Assembly: GCA_022768285.1 (NCBI GenBank)
Contig: JALEMJ010000009.1
Coordinates: 62,001 to 126,000, forward strand
DNA length: 64,000 bases
Reading direction: 5' to 3'
From: Aerococcus sp.
Lineage (GTDB): Bacteria; Bacillota; Bacilli; Lactobacillales; Aerococcaceae
The notes under the pieces: generated by a model
What the model saw: the letters and a program-made list of their open reading frames with translations, nothing else
Databases searched by the model: none
What the model was told of the DNA's origin: nothing
Program-made: the position numbers and the translations under genes
Shown here: positions 36,005 to 45,708 of the stretch, piece after piece
Layout of the letters: each line of letters opens with the position of its first letter
Numbering within the stretch: the first letter of the stretch is position 1

Positions 36005-36805
36005 ATGAGTGAAGCAATTTTTCAACATTTTGGTACTGAAGAACGTGCATTTATTGAGAAAGTATTGGACTGGCAAACGCGTGTTGTTGAGCGCTATCAA
36101 CTAGTGTTGACACCATTTCTAAATCCACGAGAGCAGTACATTGTTAGAAGCATTGTTGGCGACACGGATGATTTCCAACTCGCATCATTCGGCGGTTTTG
36201 AGGGTGCAGAGCGTCAGCGGATATTATTTATTCCGCCGTACGTGGAGGAAACAACGACAGATTTCGAAGTTTCGATATTATCGATTGCTTACGCTGAAAA
36301 ATTTTCATCATTACGCCATGGCCAAGTGCTCGGTAGTCTGCTCGGACAAGGACTGCAGCGCAATCGCATTGGTGATATCATCTATCAGCAAGATCAAGCG
36401 GGAAATTGGCAGTGGCAAATTGCAGTGGACCAAAAGCAATTGGCGTTTCTCATTCAAATGGTTACCCATATCGGACGCACACCGGTGACACTACAGGAAC
36501 GACCATTAGCTGAGGCACTTCCTGTTCCAGATAATTGGCAGCACCACGCCTCAACCGTGAGTTCCTTCCGCCTGGATGTCATTGTATCTGAAGCCTTCCA
36601 CCTGTCGCGTGGTCGCGTCAAAGAACTCATCAATGGGGGTGCCGTCACGATCAATTGGGCGGAAACAAAATCGCTGGCAGCTACTGTCAATGAATATGAT
36701 ATAATTTCTGTCAGAAGACACGGTCGCATTCGTCTCGATGCGAAAGGAAAGCCGACCGCCCGCGGGAATTATCACATCCAGTACAGTGTGATTAAAAGTC
36801 AGTAA
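36005..36805 (+). CDS. ylmH: YlmH, S4-domain RNA-binding protein
   Basis: 266 residues with an N-terminal RNA-binding-like region and a C-terminal S4 domain (SSFRLDVIVSEAFHLSRGRV, about 185-245). YlmH binds stalled 50S subunits in Bacillus and is linked by position to division genes. The chosen ATG is preceded by AGGAG at a long spacing of about 17 bases, so the start is less certain than for neighbours; an earlier frame running through the terminator is rejected. Confidence 0.9.
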   Translation: MSEAIFQHFGTEERAFIEKVLDWQTRVVERYQLVLTPFLNPREQYIVRSIVGDTDDFQLASFGGFEGAERQRILFIPPYVEETTTDFEVSILSIAYAEKFSSLRHGQVLGSLLGQGLQRNRIGDIIYQQDQAGNWQWQIAVDQKQLAFLIQMVTHIGRTPVTLQERPLAEALPVPDNWQHHASTVSSFRLDVIVSEAFHLSRGRVKELINGGAVTINWAETKSLAATVNEYDIISVRRHGRIRLDAKGKPTARGNYHIQYSVIKSQ

Positions 36806-36816
36806 AGGAGTTGCTC

Positions 36817-37713
36817 ATGCTAGCAGAAGATATTAAGACGAAGACTTTTAAATCGAAGCTCAAAGGCTTTGATAAAGAAGAAGTCCAAGCATACCTTAAA
36901 GAAGTCGCTGAACAGATGAACCAAATGGATGCTTCGAATCAATATGTCCAACAACAACTCTACGAAGCTAACCAAGTGATTGATGAATTCCGTGAAAAAG
37001 AAGCGACATTGAACCGGTCAATTGTCGTCGCGCAGCAGGCTGCGGATCGTTTGAAATCTGAAGCGATTGCTGAAGCAAACGATATTGTCGCGCGTGCGCA
37101 AGCGACGGGTCAGCAAATCTTGCAGACATCCGCTGAGCAGGCGACGCGAATAAAACAGGAAACAGAGTCGTTGAAGGATGTCAGTCGGACCTACATCCAT
37201 CAGATGAAAGCACTGATCGAATCTGCTAAAACCACACTCGAAGATGAGCGCTGGGAAAAATTATTCCAAGATCAACCGGTCGATCCGGTCGATACGCCAG
37301 CATTGGATAGCGTATTGAACGGCGATGCCTTACCGATCAGCGATGGTAAGGCGGAAGCGATCTACCAGCAACACTTTGAAGCACAGGACAAGGCGAAAAA
37401 GCAGGAACAGATGTTTGAGGATAACGAGCAGCGTTACCAGGTGCGTCTCTCTAGACAGCCTATCCCGCAATCTAATGACGTAGCGGAAGATGATGGTGAA
37501 TTCGAAACACCACAGGCAACGACTGAAGATACCACTGCATCCTCTGCGACTGATAATGACACGATTGCGGAAACACAAGCATCACGTCCAGAAGAAACGC
37601 TTACCTCTGAACCAGATGAGGCATTATCAATGGATGAAAAAACAGCTGATGAGACCAAGCATACGGTTTTAGCACCCCCGACGTCAGAGTCAACACAGAA
37701 CCCTGAAGAATAA
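36817..37713 (+). CDS. divIVA: DivIVA-domain septum/pole protein
   Basis: 298 residues. N-terminal DivIVA motif (DIKTKTFKSKLKGFDKEEVQAYL is its core), long coiled coil to about residue 155, then an acidic Ser/Thr/Glu/Asp-rich tail. Curvature-sensing membrane scaffold at septa. ATG chosen over the TTG six bases earlier because of spacing from AAAGGAG. Confidence 0.95.
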   Translation: MLAEDIKTKTFKSKLKGFDKEEVQAYLKEVAEQMNQMDASNQYVQQQLYEANQVIDEFREKEATLNRSIVVAQQAADRLKSEAIAEANDIVARAQATGQQILQTSAEQATRIKQETESLKDVSRTYIHQMKALIESAKTTLEDERWEKLFQDQPVDPVDTPALDSVLNGDALPISDGKAEAIYQQHFEAQDKAKKQEQMFEDNEQRYQVRLSRQPIPQSNDVAEDDGEFETPQATTEDTTASSATDNDTIAETQASRPEETLTSEPDEALSMDEKTADETKHTVLAPPTSESTQNPEE

Positions 37714-37716
37714 CAA

Positions 37717-37745
37717 TTGCAATATTTAGAAAATTAGGCTATCCT
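37717..37745 (+). promoter_or_regulatory. ileS promoter
   Basis: TTGCAA, 17-base spacer, TATCCT, directly after the divIVA stop and immediately before the T-box leader. Confidence 0.65.
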
Positions 37746-37751
37746 TTTTAG

Positions 37752-37980
37752 TAGCAAAACTGCAGAACACGAACAACTATCTCCAAAGTACGACAGAGAG
37801 CCGATAATTGCTGAGATTCGGATACTTTGCTAGTTGATTTATCATCTGCAATGAATTAGCACCGAAACATTGAGTAAGTGCTGACGTTGGCGGCGTTAAC
37901 GCAAAGAGGCAATGCTTGAATTGTAAATTATGGGTGGTACCACGGAGATCTCGTCCCTTGTCGGATGAGATCTTTTTATT
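37752..37980 (+). promoter_or_regulatory. T-box riboswitch, isoleucine-specific
   Basis: Stem I closes with TGCAGA 37761-37766 / TCTGCA 37845-37850; the 3' side of the specifier loop contains ATC (37841-37843), an Ile codon, followed by A. The T-box GGGTGGTACCACG is at 37932-37944. The terminator is AGATCTC 37946-37952 / GAGATCT 37967-37973 plus a T-run. Uncharged tRNA(Ile) would favour the antiterminator and ileS expression. Confidence 0.95.
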
Positions 37981-37997
37981 TAGGAAGGATGACGACC

Positions 37998-40778
37998 ATG
38001 AAGATGAAAGAAACCCTCAATCTGGGAAAAACAAAATTCCCGATGCGTGGGAAATTACCGACAAAAGAGCCGGAACGTCAAAAAGAATGGGAAGAAAATA
38101 AAGTCTACGAACAGCGCCTCAAACAGAATGAAGGCCATGATACATTTATCCTACACGATGGCCCACCGTACGCTAACGGGAATATTCACATCGGGCATGC
38201 GATGAATAAAATTTCCAAGGATATCATCGTGCGTTCGAAAGCGATGCAGGGGTATTATGCGCCGTACATTCCGGGATGGGATACGCACGGTTTGCCAATT
38301 GAACAAGCTGTGACCAATTCTGGGGTAGATCGCAAGAAAATGTCGATTGCTGAATTCCGTAAGATCTGTGCGGATTATGCGCAGAAGCAAGTCCAGCAAC
38401 AGCGTGAAGACTTTAAACGCTTGGGTGTAGCGGGGGAATGGGAACACCCTTATCTCTCCCTCGATAAAGAATTTGAAGCGCAGGAAGTACGCGTCTTCGG
38501 CAAAATGGTTGAAGCCGGTTTGATTTATCAAGGAAACAAGCCAGTCTACTGGTCGCCGTCGAGTGAATCAACCTTGGCCGAAGCAGAAGTTGAATATAAA
38601 GATGTTGAATCTTACGCCATCTATGTGGCTTTCCCAATCAAAGATGGTAAAGGTATCCTCCCTGAAGATAGCGAACTCATCATCTGGACAACGACCCCGT
38701 GGACGCTCCCTTCCAACTTAGGGATTTCCGTACATCCTGACTTCGATTACAGTGTTGTTGCGGTCGATGGTCATCATTACGTTGTTGCATCCGAATTGCT
38801 TGAAAAAGTGAGCGAAACATTAGGCTGGGAAAATTATGAAGTGACGCAGCATCTCTTCGGACGTGAAATGGATCGTATGGTAGCGAAACACCCATTCTAC
38901 GATCGTGACTCATTAGTGATGTGCGGACGCCACGTCACTGCTGAAGATGGTACTGGTTTAGTACACACGGCACCGGGTCACGGGGACGATGACTACAAGA
39001 TCGGTGTCGAATACGATTTGCCGATCCTATCCCCAATCGATGCGCAAGGACGCTATACCGATGAAGCACCGGGCTTCGAAGGGTTATTCTACGAAGAGGG
39101 TAATCAGAAATCATTAGAATTACTGAAAGAAAAAGGTGCGCTGCTGCGTGAAGATAAATTTATCCACAGCTATCCACATGACTGGCGGACCAAGAAACCA
39201 GTAATTTTCCGTGCAACACCGCAATGGTTCTGTTCTGTCGATAAAATTCGTGAGCGGACACTCGACGTCATCAATAATGAAGTACACTGGTGGCACCCAT
39301 CTGGCCAACGTCGCATCTACAATATGATTAAAGATCGCGGTGACTGGGTAATCTCCCGTCAGCGCGTATGGGGTGTGCCGTTACCAATTTTCTACGCAGA
39401 GGACGGCACGCCGATTATGACTTCGGAAACGATCAATCATGTCGCTGACCTCTTCGAAGAATACGGATCAAATGTATGGTTTGAACGCGAGGCGAAGGAT
39501 TTATTACCAGAAGGTTTCACCCATCCAGCATCGCCAAACGGTCAATTTACCAGAGAAACGGATATCATGGACGTTTGGTTCGATTCCGGTTCGTCGCACG
39601 CAGGCGTGATGGGGACGCGTGATAATCTGTCATTCCCTGCCGATCTCTACCTCGAAGGCTCCGATCAGTACCGTGGCTGGTTCAACTCGAGTTTATTGAC
39701 GTCAGTCGCTGTTAATAATCAGGCACCGTATCGCCAGGTTCTTTCACAAGGATTTGTGAACGACGGTGAAGGCCGCAAGATGAGTAAATCGATCGGAAAT
39801 ACTGTATCGCCGAACGATGTTTCTCAGCAGCGGGGGGCAGATATTTTACGTCTCTGGGTAGCATCCGTTGATACGCAATATGATGTGCGTATTTCCGATG
39901 AGATTTTGAGTCAGGTTGCTGAATCCTACCGCAAGATCCGCAATACGATGCGTTTCATGTTGAGCAATATCTCAGACTTCGACCCGGATCAACACGCGGT
40001 AGCTTACGAGGATCTAGAGCCGATTGATCAATTCATTTTGAATGAATTGGATCGCATAGATCAAGAAGTTATTGATGCGTACAATAACTATGATTTCAAT
40101 ACGGTATTGCACAGTATCTTGAACTTCTTGACATTGACGATGTCTAGTTTCTATATCGACTACTCGAAAGATGTCATCTATATCGAACGCAAAGATGATC
40201 CCGCACGTCGTAATATGCAGACAGTCATGTACAAGACAACACATGATTTGACGATTCTTTTGACACCGATTTTGGTACACACGACCGAAGAAATCTGGCA
40301 ATATCTCAAAGAACCGGAAGACTACGTCCAGCTTGCGAATTTCCCAGAAAAGGCCAACTATTCAAATCATGAAGAGCTTTACACGCTGTGGCCGGAATTC
40401 CTAGCATTCCGTCAGAAAGTCAATAAAGTGTTAGAAGAGGCACGTGACCAGAAGATCATCGGGAAATCGTTATCCGCGAAATTAACGATTTATGCGGATG
40501 ACGACACGCAGAAAATGCTTGAACAGGTCGGTGCTAAATTGTCGACTTACTTGATTGTGTCTCAGTTGGAGATCAAATCGCTGTCGGAAGCACCGGAAGA
40601 TGCTTATGCATATGAAGGATTCAAATTAGTCGTCTCGCCAGCGGAAGGCGAAGTCTGCGAGCGCTGTCGCCAAACATTGCCGTCTGTAGGTACCATCGAC
40701 GAAGCCCCGACATTATGTGCGCGCTGTGCGGAAATCGTCATCAATGATTTTCCCGAAGCTTTAGCATCGGAGGACTAA
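37998..40778 (+). CDS. ileS: Isoleucyl-tRNA synthetase
   Basis: 926 residues, class I. HIGH is H64-I-G-H67, KMSKS is 594-598, the editing domain lies between, and a C-terminal zinc site reads CERC...CARC (about 893-916). Bacterial IleRS type 1 size. Controlled by the T-box in front of it. The ATG was selected from a cluster of in-frame ATGs by distance from AGGAAGG; a start two codons later is also possible. Confidence 0.97.
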   Translation: MKMKETLNLGKTKFPMRGKLPTKEPERQKEWEENKVYEQRLKQNEGHDTFILHDGPPYANGNIHIGHAMNKISKDIIVRSKAMQGYYAPYIPGWDTHGLPIEQAVTNSGVDRKKMSIAEFRKICADYAQKQVQQQREDFKRLGVAGEWEHPYLSLDKEFEAQEVRVFGKMVEAGLIYQGNKPVYWSPSSESTLAEAEVEYKDVESYAIYVAFPIKDGKGILPEDSELIIWTTTPWTLPSNLGISVHPDFDYSVVAVDGHHYVVASELLEKVSETLGWENYEVTQHLFGREMDRMVAKHPFYDRDSLVMCGRHVTAEDGTGLVHTAPGHGDDDYKIGVEYDLPILSPIDAQGRYTDEAPGFEGLFYEEGNQKSLELLKEKGALLREDKFIHSYPHDWRTKKPVIFRATPQWFCSVDKIRERTLDVINNEVHWWHPSGQRRIYNMIKDRGDWVISRQRVWGVPLPIFYAEDGTPIMTSETINHVADLFEEYGSNVWFEREAKDLLPEGFTHPASPNGQFTRETDIMDVWFDSGSSHAGVMGTRDNLSFPADLYLEGSDQYRGWFNSSLLTSVAVNNQAPYRQVLSQGFVNDGEGRKMSKSIGNTVSPNDVSQQRGADILRLWVASVDTQYDVRISDEILSQVAESYRKIRNTMRFMLSNISDFDPDQHAVAYEDLEPIDQFILNELDRIDQEVIDAYNNYDFNTVLHSILNFLTLTMSSFYIDYSKDVIYIERKDDPARRNMQTVMYKTTHDLTILLTPILVHTTEEIWQYLKEPEDYVQLANFPEKANYSNHEELYTLWPEFLAFRQKVNKVLEEARDQKIIGKSLSAKLTIYADDDTQKMLEQVGAKLSTYLIVSQLEIKSLSEAPEDAYAYEGFKLVVSPAEGEVCERCRQTLPSVGTIDEAPTLCARCAEIVINDFPEALASED

Positions 40779-40779
40779 A

Positions 40780-40995
40780 ATGTTAGAAGGTACTATTCAA
40801 CGCTATGATGAGCATAAGGGCTATGGTTATATCAGCTATCAAACGGAGACAACCGACCATGAACTCTTCTTTCATCGTCGTGCGGTGGAACTATCGGACT
40901 TCAATACAGTATGTCCTGGCCAATCAGTCGCTTTTGAGATTGCACGCGGTGAAAAGGGATGGCAAGCCGTTAATCTACAGCGTGTGATGAAATAA
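40780..40995 (+). CDS. Cold-shock-domain-like protein
   Basis: 71 residues. KGYGYISY resembles the RNP1 motif and ELFFHRRAV the RNP2 motif of cold shock proteins, in the expected order, but both are diverged. Starts one base after the ileS stop with a CGGAGG site inside ileS. Nucleic-acid binding is inferred. Confidence 0.8.
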   Translation: MLEGTIQRYDEHKGYGYISYQTETTDHELFFHRRAVELSDFNTVCPGQSVAFEIARGEKGWQAVNLQRVMK

Positions 40996-41056
40996 CTGGT
41001 AAAATATTAAAAGTCCCTGAAATTTAGCGCTAATATTAATCATTGACGATAACTTT

Positions 41057-41065
41057 TGATAAAAT
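41057..41065 (+). promoter_or_regulatory. Extended -10 promoter of degV
   Basis: TGATAAAAT with TAAAAT at 41060-41065; no good -35. About 50 bases upstream of the gene. Confidence 0.5.
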
Positions 41066-41113
41066 AGCACTAGCAAAAGCTTGGACACATTGTGTTCAGA
41101 AAGGAAGATGCAC

Positions 41114-41992
41114 ATGAAAGCTGCGGTTATTACTGATAGTACCGCGACACTTAGTGAAGAGATCGCTCAGCTGCCTAATGTGTTTGAAGTGACTTTTAGT
41201 GTCCGTTTCACAGATGGCACTGAGATGCCCGACAGCAATGATGAGCCATCCATCCGTAAATTTTACGAGAAATTACATACCGAACCTGGTATTCCAAAAA
41301 CGTCTCAACCCAGTTTGAATCAATATTATGATATTTATGATCAGTTGGAAGCAGAAGGTTACGATACGGTATTCTTCTTCACAATGCCGGGTGCATTGAG
41401 TGGTGCCAATCAAACGGCCCACATGATTGCGAACGAGATGGAAGAAAGAGGCATTAAAACGTATGTTTACGATACGCATGCGGTTTGTTACATCAATGAA
41501 CGTTTTGTACAACAAGCCTTGGAGTTAATCGATGCAGGCGTCGAAGCGGAAGAAATTGATCACAAGATGAAATGGGCAATCGATCACACGCGCGTTTATG
41601 TGATTGCGGATAATCTCGACTACCTCGCTAAAACTGGTCGTTTGAGCACACCAGTGAAGTTACTCGGTAAAGCCTTAAAGATCTGCCCAATTCTGACGAT
41701 TAACGAAAAGGGTGAAATCGTCATTATGGAGAAAATCCGTACCGTCAATCGCGCATTAAAGCGTGTCGCTGAGCTGGCGCAAGAACGTGCCGAGAAATTT
41801 AAAAATGATGTGCACGTTATTGTTGGTCACGGGGATGCACCAGATAAATATGAATCAGTTCTCGGTTTAATTGATGAGAAGGTTAAACGATTAGATCTTC
41901 GTAAAGGCTATATTACACCAGTTATTGGTGTATATACTGGTCTCGGATCAGTGGGGGTTGGCGTTATACCATCGCTCAGTAATGTTCAATAA
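41114..41992 (+). CDS. DegV-family fatty-acid-binding protein
   Basis: 292 residues. Starts KAAVITDSTATL and has TSQPS, GALSGANQTA and LDYLAKTGRLS, the segments that line the fatty acid pocket. Firmicute DegV proteins (FakB type) present fatty acids to FakA kinase. Which fatty acid is not readable. Monocistronic, ending in a strong terminator. Confidence 0.93.
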   Translation: MKAAVITDSTATLSEEIAQLPNVFEVTFSVRFTDGTEMPDSNDEPSIRKFYEKLHTEPGIPKTSQPSLNQYYDIYDQLEAEGYDTVFFFTMPGALSGANQTAHMIANEMEERGIKTYVYDTHAVCYINERFVQQALELIDAGVEAEEIDHKMKWAIDHTRVYVIADNLDYLAKTGRLSTPVKLLGKALKICPILTINEKGEIVIMEKIRTVNRALKRVAELAQERAEKFKNDVHVIVGHGDAPDKYESVLGLIDEKVKRLDLRKGYITPVIGVYTGLGSVGVGVIPSLSNVQ

Positions 41993-42005
41993 TTGTGCAA
42001 ACAGT

Positions 42006-42033
42006 AAAGCGAAGGATAATCCTTCGCTTTTTT
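42006..42033 (+). terminator. Terminator of degV
   Basis: AAAGCGAAGGA / TCCTTCGCTTT, 11-bp perfect stem, 3-base loop, TTT after. Confidence 0.92.
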
Positions 42034-42048
42034 GAAAGAGGAGATTAC

Positions 42049-42585
42049 ATGGAATTTGGTGAAAAAACTGTCAGTAAAGAGACAATATTCGAAGGCAACC
42101 TGCTCACACTGGAGAAACATGACGTTAAATTACAGAATGGCAATTTGAGTCAACGGGAGATCATTCGCCACGGACCAGCAGTAGCAATTATCGCGATTAA
42201 TGAGGGAAAGATCGCAATGGTGCGACAGTATCGCAAAGCCATCGAAAAAGCAATACTAGAAATTCCTGCTGGTCTGGTTGATCCAGATGAGGACTGGGAT
42301 GTGGCTGCGAAGCGCGAGTTCGAAGAGGAAGTACAATTGTCCGCTGATCACTGGGAACGTCTCGTCGGTTTTTATGCCTCACCGGGTTATCTCGATGAAT
42401 ACTTGCAGCTCTATACAGCAAAGGGCTTACATCATGTGGCGAATCCTAAGGCTCAGGATGCGGATGAACATTTGGAGACAGTATGGCTTACAGGCGATGA
42501 ATGTGAGGAAGCCATCAAATCTGGTGAAATTTGTGACGCAAAGACTATTTATGCGGTATCCTATATGAGACAATATTTACAGTAA
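42049..42585 (+). CDS. Nudix hydrolase, ADP-ribose pyrophosphatase type
   Basis: 178 residues. Nudix box GLVDPDEDWDVAAKREFEEE (metal ligands in REFEEE) with the usual late Gly replaced by Gln, and the PGYLDEYLQLY loop typical of ADP-ribose hydrolases (NudF/YqkG). Cleaves ADP-ribose to AMP and ribose 5-phosphate by family knowledge. AGAGGAGA precedes the ATG; an earlier in-frame start lies inside the degV terminator. Linked to the small membrane protein and mtnN. Confidence 0.9.
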   Translation: MEFGEKTVSKETIFEGNLLTLEKHDVKLQNGNLSQREIIRHGPAVAIIAINEGKIAMVRQYRKAIEKAILEIPAGLVDPDEDWDVAAKREFEEEVQLSADHWERLVGFYASPGYLDEYLQLYTAKGLHHVANPKAQDADEHLETVWLTGDECEEAIKSGEICDAKTIYAVSYMRQYLQ

Positions 42586-42601
42586 TAGAGGAGGTTCATC
42601 G

Positions 42602-43090
42602 GTGAGTAACGAACCGAACAAAAAACCGCAAACGCGTGAATCATACCGTCGACGCAAAGATCGCGAGCGCTTAGAAAATCGACTAGGTAATGTTTTAGGT
42701 TGGCAGGATGAGCAAGGGAAAAATCATCGGAGTAAAAACGCCAATGATGAGACGCAAGAAGATACTATGTACAGTCAGACCACGCGGATGTTTTCGCTAA
42801 ATGATGAGGCTGTACAGAGGGAACAGCCGAAGCGTCGCACAGCACCACAAGCTAATGCGCGCAAGGCATTGTCGAAACAGACTGCGCGCACGTCGCATGC
42901 GAGAAGCCTACCGCAAGTATCAAAAGCTAAGGCCACGCCACGTGTGAATACCCCTAAAACTAATTCACAGATTAATGATCAGTCGTTCTGGCAGATTAAG
43001 CGTGGCAAGCTCGACCGCTATTTAACGGTTGGGATCGTTGTACTCATTATCGGTATTATTTTGTTAACGATTGTAGCACTGTATTTCTAA
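42602..43090 (+). CDS. Basic single-pass membrane protein, unknown function
   Basis: 162 residues from a GTG preceded by AGAGGAGG. About 135 hydrophilic, Arg/Lys/Gln-rich, probably disordered residues end in one membrane helix at the extreme C-terminus (about 139-162), a tail-anchored arrangement. No family recognised. Sits in a tight run between the Nudix hydrolase and mtnN, with 16- and 15-base gaps, so it is surely co-transcribed. Confidence 0.8.
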   Translation: MSNEPNKKPQTRESYRRRKDRERLENRLGNVLGWQDEQGKNHRSKNANDETQEDTMYSQTTRMFSLNDEAVQREQPKRRTAPQANARKALSKQTARTSHARSLPQVSKAKATPRVNTPKTNSQINDQSFWQIKRGKLDRYLTVGIVVLIIGIILLTIVALYF

Positions 43091-43105
43091 GGAGCGCATA
43101 CTGGA

Positions 43106-43801
43106 ATGAAAATTGCGATTATCTCGGCACTACAAAAAGAACTCGATAATTATCTGACACACATCGATCACCTTGAAGCCCATGAAGCTTACGGGATTGC
43201 GTACTGGCAGGGAACCTACCAAACGCATGACATTATCATTGCGAAATGCGGTGTCGGTAAGGTCAATGCGGCTATGACGGCGACATTATTAGGAACGATG
43301 CAGCCAGATCTCGTCATCAATAACGGTACGGCTGGAGCTGTGGATCCCGATCTAAAAGTGGGGGATGTTGTGATTGCAATGCATACCCAATATCACGATG
43401 TCGATGCAACAGCCTTTGGAAATGCCTTAGGACAGGTGGACGGCATGCCCGAGCGTTACCCGAATGCTACCACGTACCAAGAATCTTTAAAAAATGCAAT
43501 TCTGGACGAAGTACCGGAAGCAACTGTCGTGACCGGAACCATCTTAAGTGGCGATAGTTTTATTGCTGATCCGGAGAAAGTCAAAGCGATGCGTGAAAAC
43601 TTTGAAGATGCTGAATGTGTGGAAATGGAATCGACAGCGATCGGGCAAGTCTGCTATCGTATGCAGTTACCATTTTTATGTGTCCGTGTGATTTCCGACA
43701 CCGCATCTCAGGATGCCGATGTATTATTCGATCAGTTCGTCGCCGAAACAGGCAAAGTCGGCGCGTCAGTCATTCGTAAGTTTCTAACCGTATTGCAGTA
43801 A
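43106..43801 (+). CDS. mtnN: 5'-methylthioadenosine/S-adenosylhomocysteine nucleosidase
   Basis: 231 residues. MKIAIISALQKE start, NNGTAGAVDP, and ECVEMESTAIGQV with the substrate-binding Met-Glu pair. Cleaves adenine from MTA and SAH; the product feeds LuxS if present. AAGGAG upstream. Confidence 0.96.
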   Translation: MKIAIISALQKELDNYLTHIDHLEAHEAYGIAYWQGTYQTHDIIIAKCGVGKVNAAMTATLLGTMQPDLVINNGTAGAVDPDLKVGDVVIAMHTQYHDVDATAFGNALGQVDGMPERYPNATTYQESLKNAILDEVPEATVVTGTILSGDSFIADPEKVKAMRENFEDAECVEMESTAIGQVCYRMQLPFLCVRVISDTASQDADVLFDQFVAETGKVGASVIRKFLTVLQ

Positions 43802-43814
43802 TCGAGATGATGTT

Positions 43815-45041
43815 ATGGCTGCGAGAATTGAACAGGGCTTAGGCTGGGCATTACTATTACTTCTGTTGATCGGTGGGGCACTGGGATTTAACGACAGGGG
43901 CATATACTGGCGATTACTGCTGGGCATTGCTCTAGGATATATCATCAGTCGTTCAGGTATCGGCTTTGCGGGGATCGTACCGAATACTTATCGAAGTAAA
44001 AATCCAAGCATGTTTTTGAATGTGTTGCTGTTATGCTTGTTAGCGACAATCGGTACTATGCCAGTGGTCATGTTCGTGCCCGGTGAGTGGCAGCTGCTGA
44101 TTCATCCGATTAACGGTGGCTTATTGTTTGGTGGACTGCTTTTTGGTTTTGGGATGAGTTTAACTAGCTTTTGTTCAATGACCATTCTGATGAAACTAGC
44201 GACGCATTTTATCGATGCACTGATTGCACTGGTATTTTTTGGATTAGGTATCTGGTTCGCTTTTCCGCTTGAGGATACGCCACTCGTCAAGCAGACGTGG
44301 CTACAGTCCAGCACCATCCGTCAGGGCGTTTATTTTCCTGATTGGTTCCGGACAGCAGGCAGGGGTTATATCGGCGGTCTCATCATTACAGCCGTATTGT
44401 GCATTATCTTTGCGATTTGGACATTATGGTACTGTCGCCAGAAAATATCGTGGCATAGTATAAAGCAATGGTTTAGCCTAAAGAAGGATGAACAAGCTGA
44501 TCCATCGCTTTCGACATATTATCGCCTATTTCAAGCCGAGTGGTCACTAACGCTAGGTGCCATCCTGCTAGCTGTTGTGTGCAGTGTCATGATGTGGACA
44601 ACACATAGTGGGTGGCAAGCTGCGTCGCCGTACGGCATTTGGTTTGGGAAAGCACTAATTCATCTCGGCGTGTCACCGGAGCTTGTGGCAGGCTACGCAC
44701 ATAAAAGTATTTCATTCTTTACCGAGCCTTTACTCCGTGATGCAGGTAGTGTACAGAATATCGGGACATTGGTTGGTGCTGTGATTTATTTCTTAACAGC
44801 GGGGCGTTTCTTCAAAACATTTCGCTCGGGTTTGCATATTCGCTGGCAAGATGTACCGATATATGCCCTGGGTGGCATTGTGATGGGGGTCGGCACGCGG
44901 CTCGCGAATGGCTGTAATGCGGGTGCCTTATTCACGCCAATTACGAATTTTTCGCTCTCAGGGTGGCTTGTGCTTATAGCCACAATGATTGGTGCCTTTC
45001 TCTGCATTCGATTGAAATCACATTTAAAATCGTCCATATAA
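43815..45041 (+). CDS. YeeE/YedE-family (thiosulfate-type) transporter
   Basis: 408 residues, about ten membrane helices. The C-terminal signature GVGTRLANGCNAGALF (Cys367) is the family hallmark. The equivalent N-terminal motif reads GFGMSLTSFC (Cys120) in place of the usual GGC, so half of the pseudo-symmetric pathway has changed. Members import thiosulfate or other sulfur compounds. Next to mtnN this may serve sulfur supply, but substrate is unproven. Confidence 0.82.
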   Translation: MAARIEQGLGWALLLLLLIGGALGFNDRGIYWRLLLGIALGYIISRSGIGFAGIVPNTYRSKNPSMFLNVLLLCLLATIGTMPVVMFVPGEWQLLIHPINGGLLFGGLLFGFGMSLTSFCSMTILMKLATHFIDALIALVFFGLGIWFAFPLEDTPLVKQTWLQSSTIRQGVYFPDWFRTAGRGYIGGLIITAVLCIIFAIWTLWYCRQKISWHSIKQWFSLKKDEQADPSLSTYYRLFQAEWSLTLGAILLAVVCSVMMWTTHSGWQAASPYGIWFGKALIHLGVSPELVAGYAHKSISFFTEPLLRDAGSVQNIGTLVGAVIYFLTAGRFFKTFRSGLHIRWQDVPIYALGGIVMGVGTRLANGCNAGALFTPITNFSLSGWLVLIATMIGAFLCIRLKSHLKSSI

Positions 45042-45043
45042 AA

Positions 45044-45070
45044 AAAGGAACCGGCATTGCCGGTTCCTTT
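45044..45070. terminator. Bidirectional terminator between the YeeE gene and rpsD
   Basis: AAAGGAACCGGC / GCCGGTTCCTTT, 12-bp perfect stem with a 3-base loop, A-run on the left. Confidence 0.93.
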
Positions 45071-45096
45071 CGTATATAGAAAAGAGAAAATGAAGA

Positions 45097-45708
45097 TTAT
45101 ACTTGGTTGTAGTATTCAACGACCAAGGATTCGTCAATTTCTTGGTTCATTTCATCACGTTGTGGTAAACGACTGAGCGAACCTTCTAATTTTTCTTCAT
45201 CGAACTGAACATAAGGAACGTGTCCGTACAAACCTTCAACAGAATCTTTGATGATTTGTAAGTTCTTCGATTTTTCACGAACGCTGATCACTTGACCAAC
45301 CTCAACGTGGTAAGAAGGAATATCCACACGTTTACCATTAACTAAGATGTGACCGTGGTTAACTAACTGACGTGCTTGAGGGCGCGTAGATGCTAAACCT
45401 AAACGGAATACAACGTTGTCTAAACGTTGTTCAAGTAAGATCAAGAAGTTCTCACCGATTGTTCCTTCAGTCATCTTAGCTGCCTTGTTGAACAATGTGT
45501 GGAATTGTTTTTCATTCATCCCATAGATGAAACGTAATTTCTGTTTCTCCTGTAATTGCAAACCGTATTCGCTTAAGCTCTTGCGACGTTGGTTTGGACC
45601 GTGCTGACCTGGTGCGTAAGGACGGTTAGATAATTCCTTACCAGTACCAGAGATTGATACGCCGTAACGACGTGATTTTTTCCAAGTTGAACCTGTGTAA
45701 CGTGACAT
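45097..45708 (-). CDS. rpsD: 30S ribosomal protein S4 (uS4)
   Basis: 203 residues starting [16 protein letters not shown]; the S4 RNA-binding domain ([22 protein letters not shown]) spans about 90-150. Cys-free N-terminus, thus the zinc-independent form. The start six bases downstream of the first ATG is spaced correctly from GGAGGA. Assembly protein of the 30S body, and a translational or transcriptional autoregulator in Bacillus. Confidence 0.98.
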   Translation of the reverse strand: MSRYTGSTWKKSRRYGVSISGTGKELSNRPYAPGQHGPNQRRKSLSEYGLQLQEKQKLRFIYGMNEKQFHTLFNKAAKMTEGTIGENFLILLEQRLDNVVFRLGLASTRPQARQLVNHGHILVNGKRVDIPSYHVEVGQVISVREKSKNLQIIKDSVEGLYGHVPYVQFDEEKLEGSLSRLPQRDEMNQEIDESLVVEYYNQV

